The notes under the pieces: model-generated | Database searches by the model: none | What the model was told of the DNA's origin: nothing | What the model saw: the letters and a program-made list of their open reading frames with translations, nothing else | Assembly: GCA_949592205.1 (NCBI GenBank) | Contig: CATIUR010000004.1 | Location: 91,472,337-91,536,336 of the forward strand | Source of the DNA: Helichrysum umbraculigerum | Lineage: Eukaryota; Streptophyta; Magnoliopsida; Asterales; Asteraceae | DNA: 64,000 nucleotides | Direction: 5' to 3' | Position numbers and translations under genes: made by a program | In this document: one piece after another, positions 55,179-64,000 of the stretch | Layout of the letters: each line of letters begins with the position of its first letter | How positions within the stretch are numbered: the stretch's first letter is position 1

Positions 55179-55280
55179 AGTCAGGCTCTCGACTCTAAAA
55201 GCAGCGCTTCTCGGGAGGCAACCCGTGAAATAAAGTCAGGCTCTCGACTTTAAAAGCAGCGCTTCTTGGGAGGCAACCCA
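55179..55280 (+). other. El-6 two-hairpin module, tandem duplicate
   Basis: Copy 1: AGTC-AGGCTCTC-GACT (55179-55194) and CGGG-AGGCAA-CCCG (55212-55225). Copy 2: TAAAGTC-AGGCTCTC-GACTTTA (55231-55252) and TGGG-AGGCAA-CCCA (55267-55280). The change CG to TA in the outer pair of hairpin 2 between two adjacent copies is compensatory. It begins 16 bases after the stop codon. Confidence 0.83.
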
Positions 55281-55450
55281 TGGAATAATCGTAGGTAGAA
55301 ATAAGAGAGAGAAATGAAGTAGATCTCCGACTATCCTTCACACTTGGATGAACCCAACTGTTATACAAAACATCTTCTAAATACAACTCATTTTGCAAAT
55401 AAACCACTGTTCTCGGATGAAAAGGAAAATCATTTTAAAAATGACAAATG

Positions 55451-55530
55451 AATCTTGTGTTTCGAGCCTTTGAGGTACTTGCATACTACTTTTATGCATT
55501 ATACTCGAACTCGTTTAAAAACACAAGATT
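55451..55530 (+). other. El-6 structured RNA block
   Basis: Outer stem AATCTTGTGTTT/AAACACAAGATT (55451-55462, 55519-55530, 12 bp perfect), middle TTCGAG/CTCGAA (55461-55466, 55504-55509; competes for two bases with the outer stem), inner hairpin TGCATA-CTACTTT-TATGCA (around 55480-55499). The neighbouring stretch 55281-55900 is otherwise noncoding, and part of it (about 55690-55800) is shared with El-9 near 60430-60550. Confidence 0.72.
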
Positions 55531-55902
55531 TATAAAAATTGATTTGTAGTAGAAAACATCTTTCAAAATCTGAGACAGTGATTTCTTTTTCATTTGCAAA
55601 AACAAACACCGAGTTTGTAATAAGGGTTTTATCCAACGTGTTCACACTTACGAGATCTCTTCACGAGAATGAGATAAGTTGAAGAAATGAGGAAATAATA
55701 GCAAGCAGCTTGAAGTCGATCAATGCCGAAGAAGATCCTGGCAACATCTCTCTTCAGCAAATTCAGACTTTCAGCTTCAACGTGGCTCGCTATCTGGGGA
55801 GTATCTGATCCTTTCTTCTTTTATCTGTTTTATCATGATTTATGTTTATTTGTTTTGTTAGTTTAATAATAAAAGTAGTCTATACTCTATCCTAAACTTA
55901 TC

Positions 55903-56035
55903 ACTAAGTGTGGGATTCCAGCCCAAACAAAACACTTGAGAAACATTTTCTTACATGTTCAAACTCTAAGTGTGGGATTTTACAATCTCAACTCAAGAGA
56001 ACATTAGGGACAATGTTCCTCTAAGCGTGGGATAG
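55903..56035 (+). other. El-6 triple CTAAGTGTGGGAT cassette
   Basis: CTAAGTGTGGGA at 55903 and about 55966, and CTAAGCGTGGGA at about 56021. The third is preceded by hairpin GAACATT-AGGGAC-AATGTTC (55999-56018), the second by AACAT/ATGTT inverted halves. El-9 is inserted 50 bases downstream. Confidence 0.77.
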
Positions 56036-56800
56036 CAGGTATAGAATACCTTGGTTTGTTTTTATGACTTTAGTTCAAAATAGTTGTCACGCCCTGATCC
56101 GACACGGTCGTCAACGCAACGGAAGGGGACACGACAGTGGGGTGTTTTAAATTTGTAAAGCTGGGGACCTAAGTTTACTACGGCTGTATAGCGGTAGTAT
56201 GACCTAGGGTCGTTCTTCAAGCTAATCGTATTGTGAAACGGAAGTATCAAGACAAGTTGTTTATTTTAGTGACAGGATTTTTAAAACAGAGTTTTGAGTG
56301 GGTTTTTGTTATTTAGGTCCGTAAATTAAAGCAATTAAATAAAAAGTAAATAAATGGAAAACAGAAATAGGGATGAAATCAGTATGGAGGAGATGTGTTT
56401 GTTATGACTTCGTTAGCTTATGCGGGGGTGATGCTAGGGTTTTGATATGAAAACGTCTTTTTAAAGGTTTGTGTCTTATCTGAGCTTAATTGTTCGTGGT
56501 GTAAACACTTCTACCCTACTGATTGGGGAGACCAATCAGTTTGTCACTGAGTACTAGGCCAAATTGAGTCTGATCGGAGGAGGATGCTCAACTCTTCAAC
56601 GTTATCCAGTGGCGGAGTAACGACCCTTCTTGGAATGTTAGTCCCTGGGTGCATGAGATAGAGTAACATACCCACTAAGGTTCCGACCTTTCTTAACACT
56701 ACGGGGACAACGAAGCCAGACAAGGCATTTAAGATTAAGACTTGGCTTCGTAACTATTAACTTTATATTAATGGTTATATTTTAGTCTAGAGCTTTCGTC

Positions 56801-56945
56801 ACGGTGTACAGTGCGATTATGCATTTCCACGGTTTTCCAGACCTGAGATGTACTAACGGTGTACAGTGCAATTAAACATTTCCACAGTGTTCCAGATCTT
56901 TAGGTGTACTAACGGTGTACAGTTCGATCAAGCATTTCCACAGCT
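56801..56945. repeat. 55-bp tandem repeat in El-9 LTR
   Basis: Units starting ACGGTGTACAGTGCGATTA at 56801, 56856 and 56912 (steps 55 and 56 bp), each followed by CATTTCCAC and TTCCAGA. It is analogous to the 45-bp repeats in El-3. Confidence 0.8.
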
Positions 56946-58016
56946 TTGAAGTTAAACCAGGATGTGACACAGTCTTCAACCACCGACATTTCCTTAGCTT
57001 CTACGTATTTGTACTTCACCGAAGGTATTTCCAACGTTACACGAAGTACAGTGCCATTTACCGTGGTCTTTCCGGGGTCACAAACTTTATGGTCACTCTA
57101 GACTAGTTTAAACTAAGTTTGTATTAAAGCCCAACCATCTATGATATAAACCAGCCCTCACTATTTCCCAATAAATCCCTGATTGATTCACGGTGTACTA
57201 TACGAAAGGTTTTAAACAGTATTTCCACAGCTACGCAATTCAGACCATGTTTACAGTTTCAGAAAACATAGATAGGTAGTGACTGTTTGATCAAGGTTCG
57301 CGACTCCTTGTCATAAAGGTTCTAACCACGTTTAATTGGAGGAAAGGTGATTAGGTTTAGAAATTCATAAATACAAGGTTAATAAATCACCGGTTTTCAT
57401 TATATAATATAATTGGGATCATTACTTCCACAACGGATTGTGCCCGCAACTTTCATAGCTTCCACGTTCCGTACTACACACATAAGTGATGATTCCGGCG
57501 CTATACAAATGAAATCCGTATAACGTTACCTCCGTTGTTTCATAATGTTATCATCCCAATCATATATTTAAAGTAGCATCACCCCACACATATATAACTA
57601 ACTACAGCATAACAAACACCCAAGGAAACTACTCACTACCCATAATAACAGGTCATAAATCTAGCATAATAACAATAGCAATTATCATTATAACAGATAA
57701 GGAAAGAAGTAATCGTTAATAAAGCGTAGATTGAATAAGCGTTTAGAGAGAGAGTACAAGCAGAACTTCCGCAATATCCTTGAAAATATTACAATAAAAT
57801 CCCCTGGACTATTCCCTACGCTATTACAAAAGTAGCCCCTCCGTTAGTTTCAGTTAAATACTAACTGAGAACTAACGAGATCAAACCCTAATTTCTAGAG
57901 AGAGAAAGAAAGAAAGAAAGAGAGAATAGAGAAAGGGAGAGTGTGTGAGAGAGAAAGTGGAAATGGAGAAATGTGTGGAATGGTGAGGTGTGTTGAATGT
58001 TGGAGGAGTGACCTCC

Positions 58017-58204
58017 TATTTATAGGCAAAGCTTGAAATCAGCTGTACAAGTCGCGAAGCACGCACGTACAAGCAAACGAAGCACAAACGGGCAGCATAT
58101 GGGGTACAGGGACCGTATACGGCCTTCATAGGGCCGTATACGGTGTATAAAGGGCCGTATACAGTCTATGAAGGGCCGTATATGGTGTGCAAGGCCGTAT
58201 ACGG
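58017..58204 (-). promoter_or_regulatory. El-9 LTR promoter: palindrome array plus TATA
   Basis: TATAAATA (minus) at 58017-58024. Units start 58113, 58134, 58155 (CCGTATACAG), 58176 (CCGTATATGG) and 58195, steps 21, 21, 21 and 19 bp, exactly the El-4 spacing although the spacers differ. Confidence 0.75.
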
Positions 58205-58701
58205 CTTCCGTCTGATTTCGTTCGTTGCTTAAAACGTCAGTATCTCCTTCGTTATGCGTCCGTTTGACCTGATTCTTTCGCCTGTGTCTTTGTAATTCCG
58301 TTACGCTTCTAATGGTGCCAATATCACTAAAATTGGATGTGTATAACTTTAGCATAGCCGAAATCACTTTATAGGAGTTTGTAACCATCCTGTCTTCTCC
58401 GTTCTTTATCTGATTTGCATGATTCTTGATTTTCTCGTCTCGATTTTACCTATTACAACATATCATAAGGTTAGAATGTGTTTATCAAAGGATAAATGAG
58501 GGTGCGAGAATTGGTTGCTGTTTATTTGCTCCGTTTTGCTCGTTATTCGGATGTTTTTACTGACTTTTGTAGCAACGTCTATATTTTGAGCACTTTAGTG
58601 AATTTTTGTAAATAATGATTGTTTTAGAATGTTTTCACTAAAGATGTGCCCAAAAAGTGTGGAATATTGGCCTTGAAAACATGACTTTTTGCGTCACATC
58701 A

Positions 58702-58740
58702 AGTTATCCCACACTTAGACGTTGCTTGTCCTCAAGCAAT
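58702..58740 (-). other. El-9 polypurine tract with hairpin
   Basis: In sense ATTGCTTG-AGGA-CAAGCAAC (58740 to 58721; outer pair lost), then GTCTAAGTGTGGGATAACT, abutting the LTR. Confidence 0.75.
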
Positions 58741-60709
58741 ACTCAGTTTTTGAAAACATTTTAAAACATTTTTTTTAGAGCGAGCTTCAACATTTTTAAG
58801 AGTTACCAATGTCAAATGCAAACAAAATAGTTTCAGGAATTTAGGGGAAGATAAGATGATCCTTCCTTAAACAAGAAAAGATTCTTTTAGGCATACATCC
58901 AAATCTCATGATCTTGGAGTACACATGACTAGGGCGATCTCACAAAAGGTGGTCACTCAATTCACTCAAAGTGTATCGGGTTTCCTATCAATCTAGAACA
59001 AAAGAAATCGCTCAAATAGCCAGTCATGCAGCACTCATCGTCATAGGCTTGGTCGAGAATCGAATCTCCACCACTTAGGTGAGGACAATGCTAATTATCC
59101 CAATACATTCATGAGGGTTTTAGTGTTTGATGAGGGGTAAAGGGTATGGATAGTGGTGTTTTTGGGTTGTAGGGGTTTCTTATCTTAAAACAACTGAGAT
59201 CATGAACAACTTTATTTCAGAACGGAGAGAGAGGTAGCTTTTGGTCTTCTATGAGGATGATACTTCAAAGGACTTTAAGCTTTATTCTTGTGGAACTATT
59301 TTTCTTTCTTTTCTTCTTTTTCTTCTTTTTATTTTCTTTTTCTGCTTTTATACTTTTCTATTTTCTTTTCTTCTTCAGAATTTCTTTGCCAGAGAATTTC
59401 CAAGGATATTTTTCTTCTTTTGATTCTTTCAGAAATCCCTTATCTTGGACATTTCGCGTCTTTTCGTGGTGTCAATTTTACACACCAAGGATTCTTCAAT
59501 CTTTTTGAGAGCACGAAGGGGTAGGATAAGTGAAGCGGATATTCTAAAAGATGTTCTTCATAACCTCGGAAATTCTAAGATAAGTTTGGGAATATTTTTG
59601 GGAAGTAGGGTTTTATGACGGTTTTATGAAATGAAAGGTTTAGGCTCAACAGGGTTTACAAGGTGGATCATCGATACTAAAAATGAGTATCGGATGGGTT
59701 TTGGGTTTGAAAAGATATGTAAAAAGGGGTTCAAATCCTAAGAAAAATGTCAAGGTCATCTAATTGCACCTATACCGCGTACGGTACACAACAATGTGGT
59801 CTTGAAGCATATGTCAAGAGCAAGTTCTAATTCAGAGATGCATGCATCGGCACATACAAGAAATGAATAGTGAAGCATTAAAGATGAATGCTATTAGGCT
59901 CAAGATACCTCACTGCAAATAGGGTTGTATGTGCTTCGTCATGCTTCCATCAGATTATTATTTCTTGCTTAAGCAATTTCTACCTTATTTTCCCTAGACT
60001 CCGAAATATATTATTCACATCTGAAAGTAGCTCCTCTCAAAAGACATTTTGGCTCAAAATTAGCAGAGTTAATCAATAGATTTAGCTCATACTTTCAATT
60101 TTCTTGAAAAAATTTTGAAAAATTTGAGGAACATTTTCTGAGTTTACTATTTCGGACATTAAAAATCAAAGAAAACTAACCAAGGTATTCTATACCTGCT
60201 ATCCCACACTTAGAGGAACATTGTCCCTAATGTTCTCTTGAGTTGAGTTTTACTGGAAGTAAAATCCCACACTTAGAGTTTGAACATGTAAGAAAATGTT
60301 CCTCAAGTGTTTGTTTTGGGCTGGAATCCCACACTTAGTGATAAGCTTAGGATAGAGTATAGACTACTTTAACAAACTAACAAAGCAAATAATAAACAGA
60401 ATCATAAACAAAAGAGAGTAAAGGTTAAGACACTCCCCAGATAGCGAGCAGCAAAGAAGCTGAGAATCTGAATTTGCTAAAAAGAGATGTTGCCAAGATC
60501 TTTTTCTGCATTCATGAAGAGCGGCACAGCTTCAAGCGTCTTGCTATTGGTTTTTCTCTCCATCCATTATTTCTTTTGTGAATCAATCTCGTAAGTGTGA
60601 ACACGTTGGTCGTACCAGTTTACAAACTCAAAGTATTTGCAAATGAAAAGATAAATCACTGTCTCAGAACTTGAAAAGATGTTTTCTATTACAAATCATT
60701 TTTCTAAAA
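58741..60709 (-). other. El-9 3' noncoding region
   Basis: Purine-rich tract in sense at about 59290-59385, triple cassette at 60201-60345 with hairpin GAACATT-AGGGAC-AATGTTC (60235 to 60216), and a block at 60430-60550 shared with El-6. The 60-85-aa ORFs over the CT tract are low complexity and not genes. Confidence 0.7.
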
Positions 60710-60783
60710 CATGTGTTTTTAAACGAGTTCGAGCATAATGCATAAAAGTAGTATGCAAGTACCTCAAATGCTTGAAACACATG
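60710..60783 (-). other. El-9 structured RNA block
   Basis: Outer stem CATGTGTTT/AAACACATG (60710-60718 with 60775-60783), middle TTCGAGCAT/ATGCTTGAA with one mismatch (60728-60736, 60768-60776), inner TGCATA/TATGCA (60739-60744, 60752-60757). Compared with El-6 the outer stem has a compensatory swap. Confidence 0.72.
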
Positions 60784-60945
60784 AATTATCATTTTTCAAA
60801 TTGATTTCCTTATTTCTGAGACAAGTGGTTTATTTGCAAATGAGTTATAAGATCATAAAAGTGTTTTGGTGACGACCAAGTGTGAAGGATAGTCAGAGAT
60901 ATATCTTCACTTATTGACATTGTTCTCTCTACACGTCTTATTGCA

Positions 60946-60994
60946 CGGGTTGCCTCCCGAGAAGCGCTGCTTTTAAAGTCTAGAGCTCGACTTT
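60946..60994 (-). other. El-9 two-hairpin module after ORF X
   Basis: In sense AAAGTC-GAGCTCTA-GACTTT (60994 to 60975), then CGGG-AGGCAA-CCCG (60959 to 60946), 13 bases after the X stop at 61008. Confidence 0.8.
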
Positions 60995-61007
60995 TCCTTC
61001 CTTCAGA

Positions 61008-62380
61008 TTAGTTGGTGCTGGAACCTCCAGGACCAGAAGTGCTCAGTAGTGGAATCCTGGGGTTGCGTGGGTAGATCCTCAGAAAATGACGAGCGATGAT
61101 GTCGACGATGTTCGGATCTCTGATGAAAAGATAGGGAAGCTTTTAAGATGAGTCTCAGCAACCCTTTTCATGTGTAGAAGATCCCAAGTTATCTCCTTTA
61201 CTGCTTTAGACATGGTTCTGCGGGAATCCACAAAAGAGAATCCATCAGCCTCGATCATCTCTCGTTCAGGATGCTGTCGTCTGAGTGAGTCCATGAATCC
61301 GAAGAACTGCAAGTGTAGAGTCTCGTGATTTGCAATGGTTGAGTTTCCTCTAAGTTCTCGGATTGACTCATGGATCTCTTGGAGTAGGTGAGTCTGATAG
61401 TGGGAAAACGTGAGGTTTGAGTTCTTGAAGGTATTGTTTACTATATCGTAAACCTCACGTAATCCGTAGTTGAATATTTGACTATGCTCTTCATCAGGTA
61501 CCTCAGCGAAGATTTCCTTGATTCGATCAGTGAGGAAGTTTGCGATGTTAACCATTGAACCTTCATGTATAGAAGAAGGGATGACATGCGTCCTCTCGTC
61601 AGAACTCACGTACTCGAGATCTTTGGCAATCTTGTGAGCGTGGTACTCGATGGTGCAGTCAATGTTGAACCTATGAGGAGAAGTCTCGTCGATATGATCA
61701 TTCCTAGCCATAGAATCTAGAAGTCCCCTAAGATCATTCATCAACCGGATGTCTATATCTGCGTCGGGATTCCCAGTAGCATTGTACATAATGTTGCGAT
61801 AAGAATTTAAGAACTCGTGTTGCTCAGCAGAATATGGAAATGCGGATCTGAACAGCGTGTCATAGATCTTCCTGTACATGCGTCTTTGGTCTTCAAAGAA
61901 CTCTAGCTCCTCAGGTGTTGGTCCAGAAGTGTGGTGCTGTCGTAGCAACTGAGCAGCGAGGTCTTCGGCAAAGGCATTTTGGCGGTTGTGGAAGAATCTG
62001 TAATATTGGGAATTCTCGGCTTGGTTGACCTCAGATTCGGCTATGATTTCCTCAATTAGGTTCCTTTGGTGTGGATTGTAATCATTGGTGGAGTTAATGA
62101 TAACGCTTGTCATCATAGGTATGTCGTTTTCGAATTCTTCAATAGCACTTATCATTTCCTCATAGTTGGAGATAGTCGGAATTTGGGGAGAAGCGGAAAC
62201 AGTCGAAGATGCAAGAAGTTGGACAGACCGAATATCTATTGGAACATCAGTATAGATGATGTCATCTTTGTCACTCTCCTCAGCTGGAGTATCCCTAGCC
62301 TGGAAATCAGGGAACTCAACAGTGTCGGACTGTGGAAGGGTGTCATCAGTAATCTGAGATATCGGCTGAGAGGGATCCAT
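61008..62380 (-). pseudogene. El-9 ORF X: helical protein in place of RT-IN, one frameshift
   Basis: Opens with MDPSQPISQITDD at 62380 and stays open to 61079, 433 codons. A one-base frame change near 61125 separates it from the tail RHFLRI...PRNPRIPLL, whose stop lies at 61008, as comparison with El-6 shows. It is in the same frame as the upstream Gag-Pro and begins 15 bases after its TAG (62396-62398). Composition suggests a mostly helical protein: acidic N-terminus, then long helical runs (RNLIEEIIAESEVNQAENSQ; EDLAAQLLRQHHT; MVNIANFLTDRIKEIFAEV), ending in the El-6-shared motif QHPEREMIEADG...WDLLHMKRV. No polymerase, nuclease or integrase motif is seen. I do not recognise the family. Confidence 0.75.
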
Positions 62381-62395
62381 TTCGATGTCTTTTTC

Positions 62396-64000
62396 CTACT
62401 GAGAATCAGAATTACGGCTTGATCCGGAGGTGCTTCCCTTCTCGAACTGACTTCGAGGTGCAGATGTGTCAAAGGTTTGAATCCTTTGGGGAAGTCGGGA
62501 TGCTTTATATGCTGCAATCTTTCTCAAGAGTTTGTCTCGAAGCTCTGGGTGTTGTGCGGATAAGGCTATAGTCTTCTCAATATTCAGCAGAGCATCAAGT
62601 CGGGGAGATACGAGAGGTTTGGTGGGATCAATAGCTGATGCAATGAGTTTCTCCATAGTGAGACCAAATTCTGCATCATGAGAGTAATCAGTCAGTGTAT
62701 CTTCATCTGATTCATCTTGTGACAGATGGATGAAGTTCTCGATGTTCTCGATCTGCATAATCTCTGCTGTCGGTAAAAAAGTGACAGGAAGGTATTGATG
62801 AGGTGGTGTGGACTGATATACTTCCTCGAACTCTGATTCTTCCTGTTCTTCCTCGGACTCTTCCATTTCTTCTGGTTCCGTTTCTTCCATCTTCTCTTCC
62901 TCTGGTTCTGTTTCAGGTTGTTCCTCTTCTTCTTCATCCTGCTCTGAATCTTCCTCTGGTTCAGATTCTTCCATTTCCTCGTTTTCTGATTCTGACTCTT
63001 CAGTAGCTGAGATAAGACAAGTATGCTCGTATGGCCTGTATGATTTTCACTCTGAATCAGAAGTGTCATCATCTGAAGTGACTCTGCCCATGGATATTGC
63101 GTATATCTCTGCATGCTCCATTATTGAACAGTCGGTCTGATCAATCTTGTATGATATTGTCTGTCCATGTGCTCGTAGACTGATAACCTGAGAGTATACA
63201 TCAATAATAGCACGTGCAGTATTCATGAATGGCCTACCTAGGATAATGGGTATGTTAATGTCTTCCTGTATATCCATCACTACAAAGTCAGTGGGGAAAT
63301 AGAACCTGTCAACTTTTACCATGACATTCTCAGCAATGCCTTTCGGGTATCGGACTGATTGATCGGCAAGCTGGACGCTCATTTTAGTAGGCTGGAGAGG
63401 TCCTAATTCTAATCTGGAGTAGAGCGAGTAAGGCATCAGATTGATACTAGCTCCAAGATAGGCCAAGGAGCGTATTGTGCCTGAGTGATAGATGGAACAG
63501 GGCAAGGTGAATCGACCCGTGTCTCCTAGCTTTTCCGGTAAGGCATTCTGGATGACGGCTGAACACTCGGCGTTCAGGGAGACTTTAGGAGTGGAAGGAA
63601 TCTTATCCTTAGTTGCCAGCATTCGTCGGATGTATTTTGTACTAGAAGGGATTCTAGACACGGTGTCTAAGAACTTTCCATCAAGTTTGAATGACTTGGC
63701 ATTGTACTTCTTGTGCAGGCGGTTAGGGAAAGGAATCTCAACCTCACAATTCGGCGTGGGCATTGATTTGGTCTCAACTGTCGGCAGGACAGGAGAATGT
63801 TCCCTTCTCGGAGAAGCAGTCGTAGAAGGAGTTGGTTTATCAGAGTTTAAGGTCTTGGCTTCCTCGACGTGGGGGTTATGAATAGTATTGCTTGGTAAGG
63901 TCCCTTGAGGTCGGGTATCGAGACGTTGGGCTAACTGACCGATCTGGTTCTCAAGGCTTTTCAGGACCGAGAGTTGATTTCGAAGGAATAGATCAGTTTG
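62396..64000 (-). pseudogene. El-9 Gag-protease, partial, protease Asp lost
   Basis: C-terminal part of Gag-Pro; the N-terminus is beyond the window. The protease region resembles El-6 (NLMPYSLYSRLELGPLQPTK; PIILGRPFMNTARAIIDVY), but the expected catalytic motif LADLGAS reads LAYLGAS (codon at 63459-63461), so the catalytic Asp is missing. An in-frame TGA at 63047-63049 splits it before a long Glu/Ser-rich tail (EEMEESEPEEDSEQDE). It ends GSSRNSDSQ at TAG 62396. The tail carries EFGLTMEKLIASAIDP, shared with El-6. Probably inactive in this copy. Confidence 0.87.

Larger units (their letters stand above)
28580..56084 (+). mobile_element. El-6: Athila-related element with Gag-Pro-X, no RT
   Basis: The 5' LTR is 28580-52397 interrupted by El-7. 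PBS at 52404, one long ORF at 52635-55163, then the two-hairpin module (duplicated), a structured RNA and the triple cassette, up to the El-9 insertion at 56085. The 3' LTR is not in the window. It lacks reverse transcriptase, RNase H and integrase, so it must depend on a partner. It uses the same LTR edge (TGATGTGACC), tRNA-Asp-type PBS and 3' cassettes as the Athila copies. Confidence 0.87.
56085..58701 (-). repeat. El-9 3' LTR
   Basis: TGTCACGCCCTGATCCG ... GCGTCACATCA, 2617 bp. Contains the tandem repeat at 56801-56945, the conserved CACAACGGATTGTGCCCGC block near 57430, a GA-rich leader at 57893-57960 and the promoter region. The pair LTR lies right of the window. Confidence 0.88.
56085..64000 (-). 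mobile_element. El-9: Athila-related Gag-Pro-X element, continues past window
   Basis: 3' LTR 56085-58701, PPT, 3' noncoding region, structured RNAs, ORF X (61008-62380) and Gag-Pro (62396 onward, cut by the window end). Left target site ATAGT at 56080-56084. It belongs to the same coding class as El-6 but is inserted in it in the opposite orientation. In the part seen, Gag-Pro is followed by X instead of RT. Confidence 0.88.

Noticed and set aside
1..64000. Host genes, tRNA or rRNA genes, DNA transposons, Helitrons
   Set aside because: None found. Every long stretch is explained by LTR elements. I saw no tRNA-like cloverleaf or terminal inverted repeat element, though a short MITE could be missed by eye.

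Overview
The window is a block of nested LTR retrotransposons from a plant nuclear genome. I see no host gene, tRNA, rRNA or unique single-copy DNA. The main signs are plant Athila-clade Ty3/gypsy polyproteins (residues such as YGKACHLPIELEY in integrase, LADLGASVNLMPYS in protease), primer-binding sites (PBSs) resembling the tRNA-Asp 3' end, LTRs of 2.4-3.0 kb, and one Tekay/Del-like chromovirus with a C-terminal chromodomain and a tRNA-iMet-type PBS. The Gag and Pol wording of the chromovirus resembles elements I associate with the daisy family (Asteraceae), but that host assignment is tentative.

Nine elements can be separated (El-1 to El-9, by left end). El-1 (window start to 8729, minus) is an Athila element with a broken gag-pol. 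El-2 (8730-28425, minus) is inserted in its gag. The El-2 3' LTR is split by El-3 (9129-25122), a solo LTR, which is itself split by El-4 (10620-24142, minus), a full-length Athila copy. The internal part of El-2 is cut at 28425 by a short unidentified piece, El-5 (28426-28579), which is cut by El-6 (28580-56084, plus). The El-6 5' LTR is split by El-7 (29987-51190, minus), whose 3' LTR is split by El-8, the chromovirus (31380-41524, plus). El-9 (56085 to window end, minus) interrupts the El-6 internal region. The chain El-1, El-2, El-5, El-6, El-7, El-8 is six levels deep. Four insertions have both target-site duplications in the window: El-3 CGTTC, El-4 CTAAT, El-7 GAACC, El-8 GTACT.

The Athila-type elements fall into three coding classes. 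El-1 and El-4 carry Gag-Pro-RT-RNaseH-IN plus a basic, proline-rich ORF where an env-like gene is expected. El-6 and El-9 carry Gag-Pro followed, in the same frame, by a helical domain (called X here) in the place of RT-RNaseH-IN. El-7 carries one 435-aa orphan ORF. All share LTR ends and the 3' polypurine (PPT) architecture, and those where it is visible share the PBS type, so El-6, El-7 and El-9 look like non-autonomous partners.

The most unusual signals are outside the ORFs. (1) Arrays of the 10-bp palindrome CCGTATACGG, spaced almost exactly 21 bp, lie upstream of the TATA box in every Athila-type LTR except El-1, which keeps only a remnant. (2) A covarying two-hairpin module with invariant AGGCA-type loop follows the first ORF in five elements. 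(3) A covarying multi-stem RNA is shared by El-6, El-7 and El-9. (4) A cassette repeats the motif CTAAGTGTGGGAT three times, in addition to the copy at the LTR, with hairpins in front. (5) The chromovirus has an extra coiled-coil ORF before gag and its own LTR array of ACGTCGC motifs.
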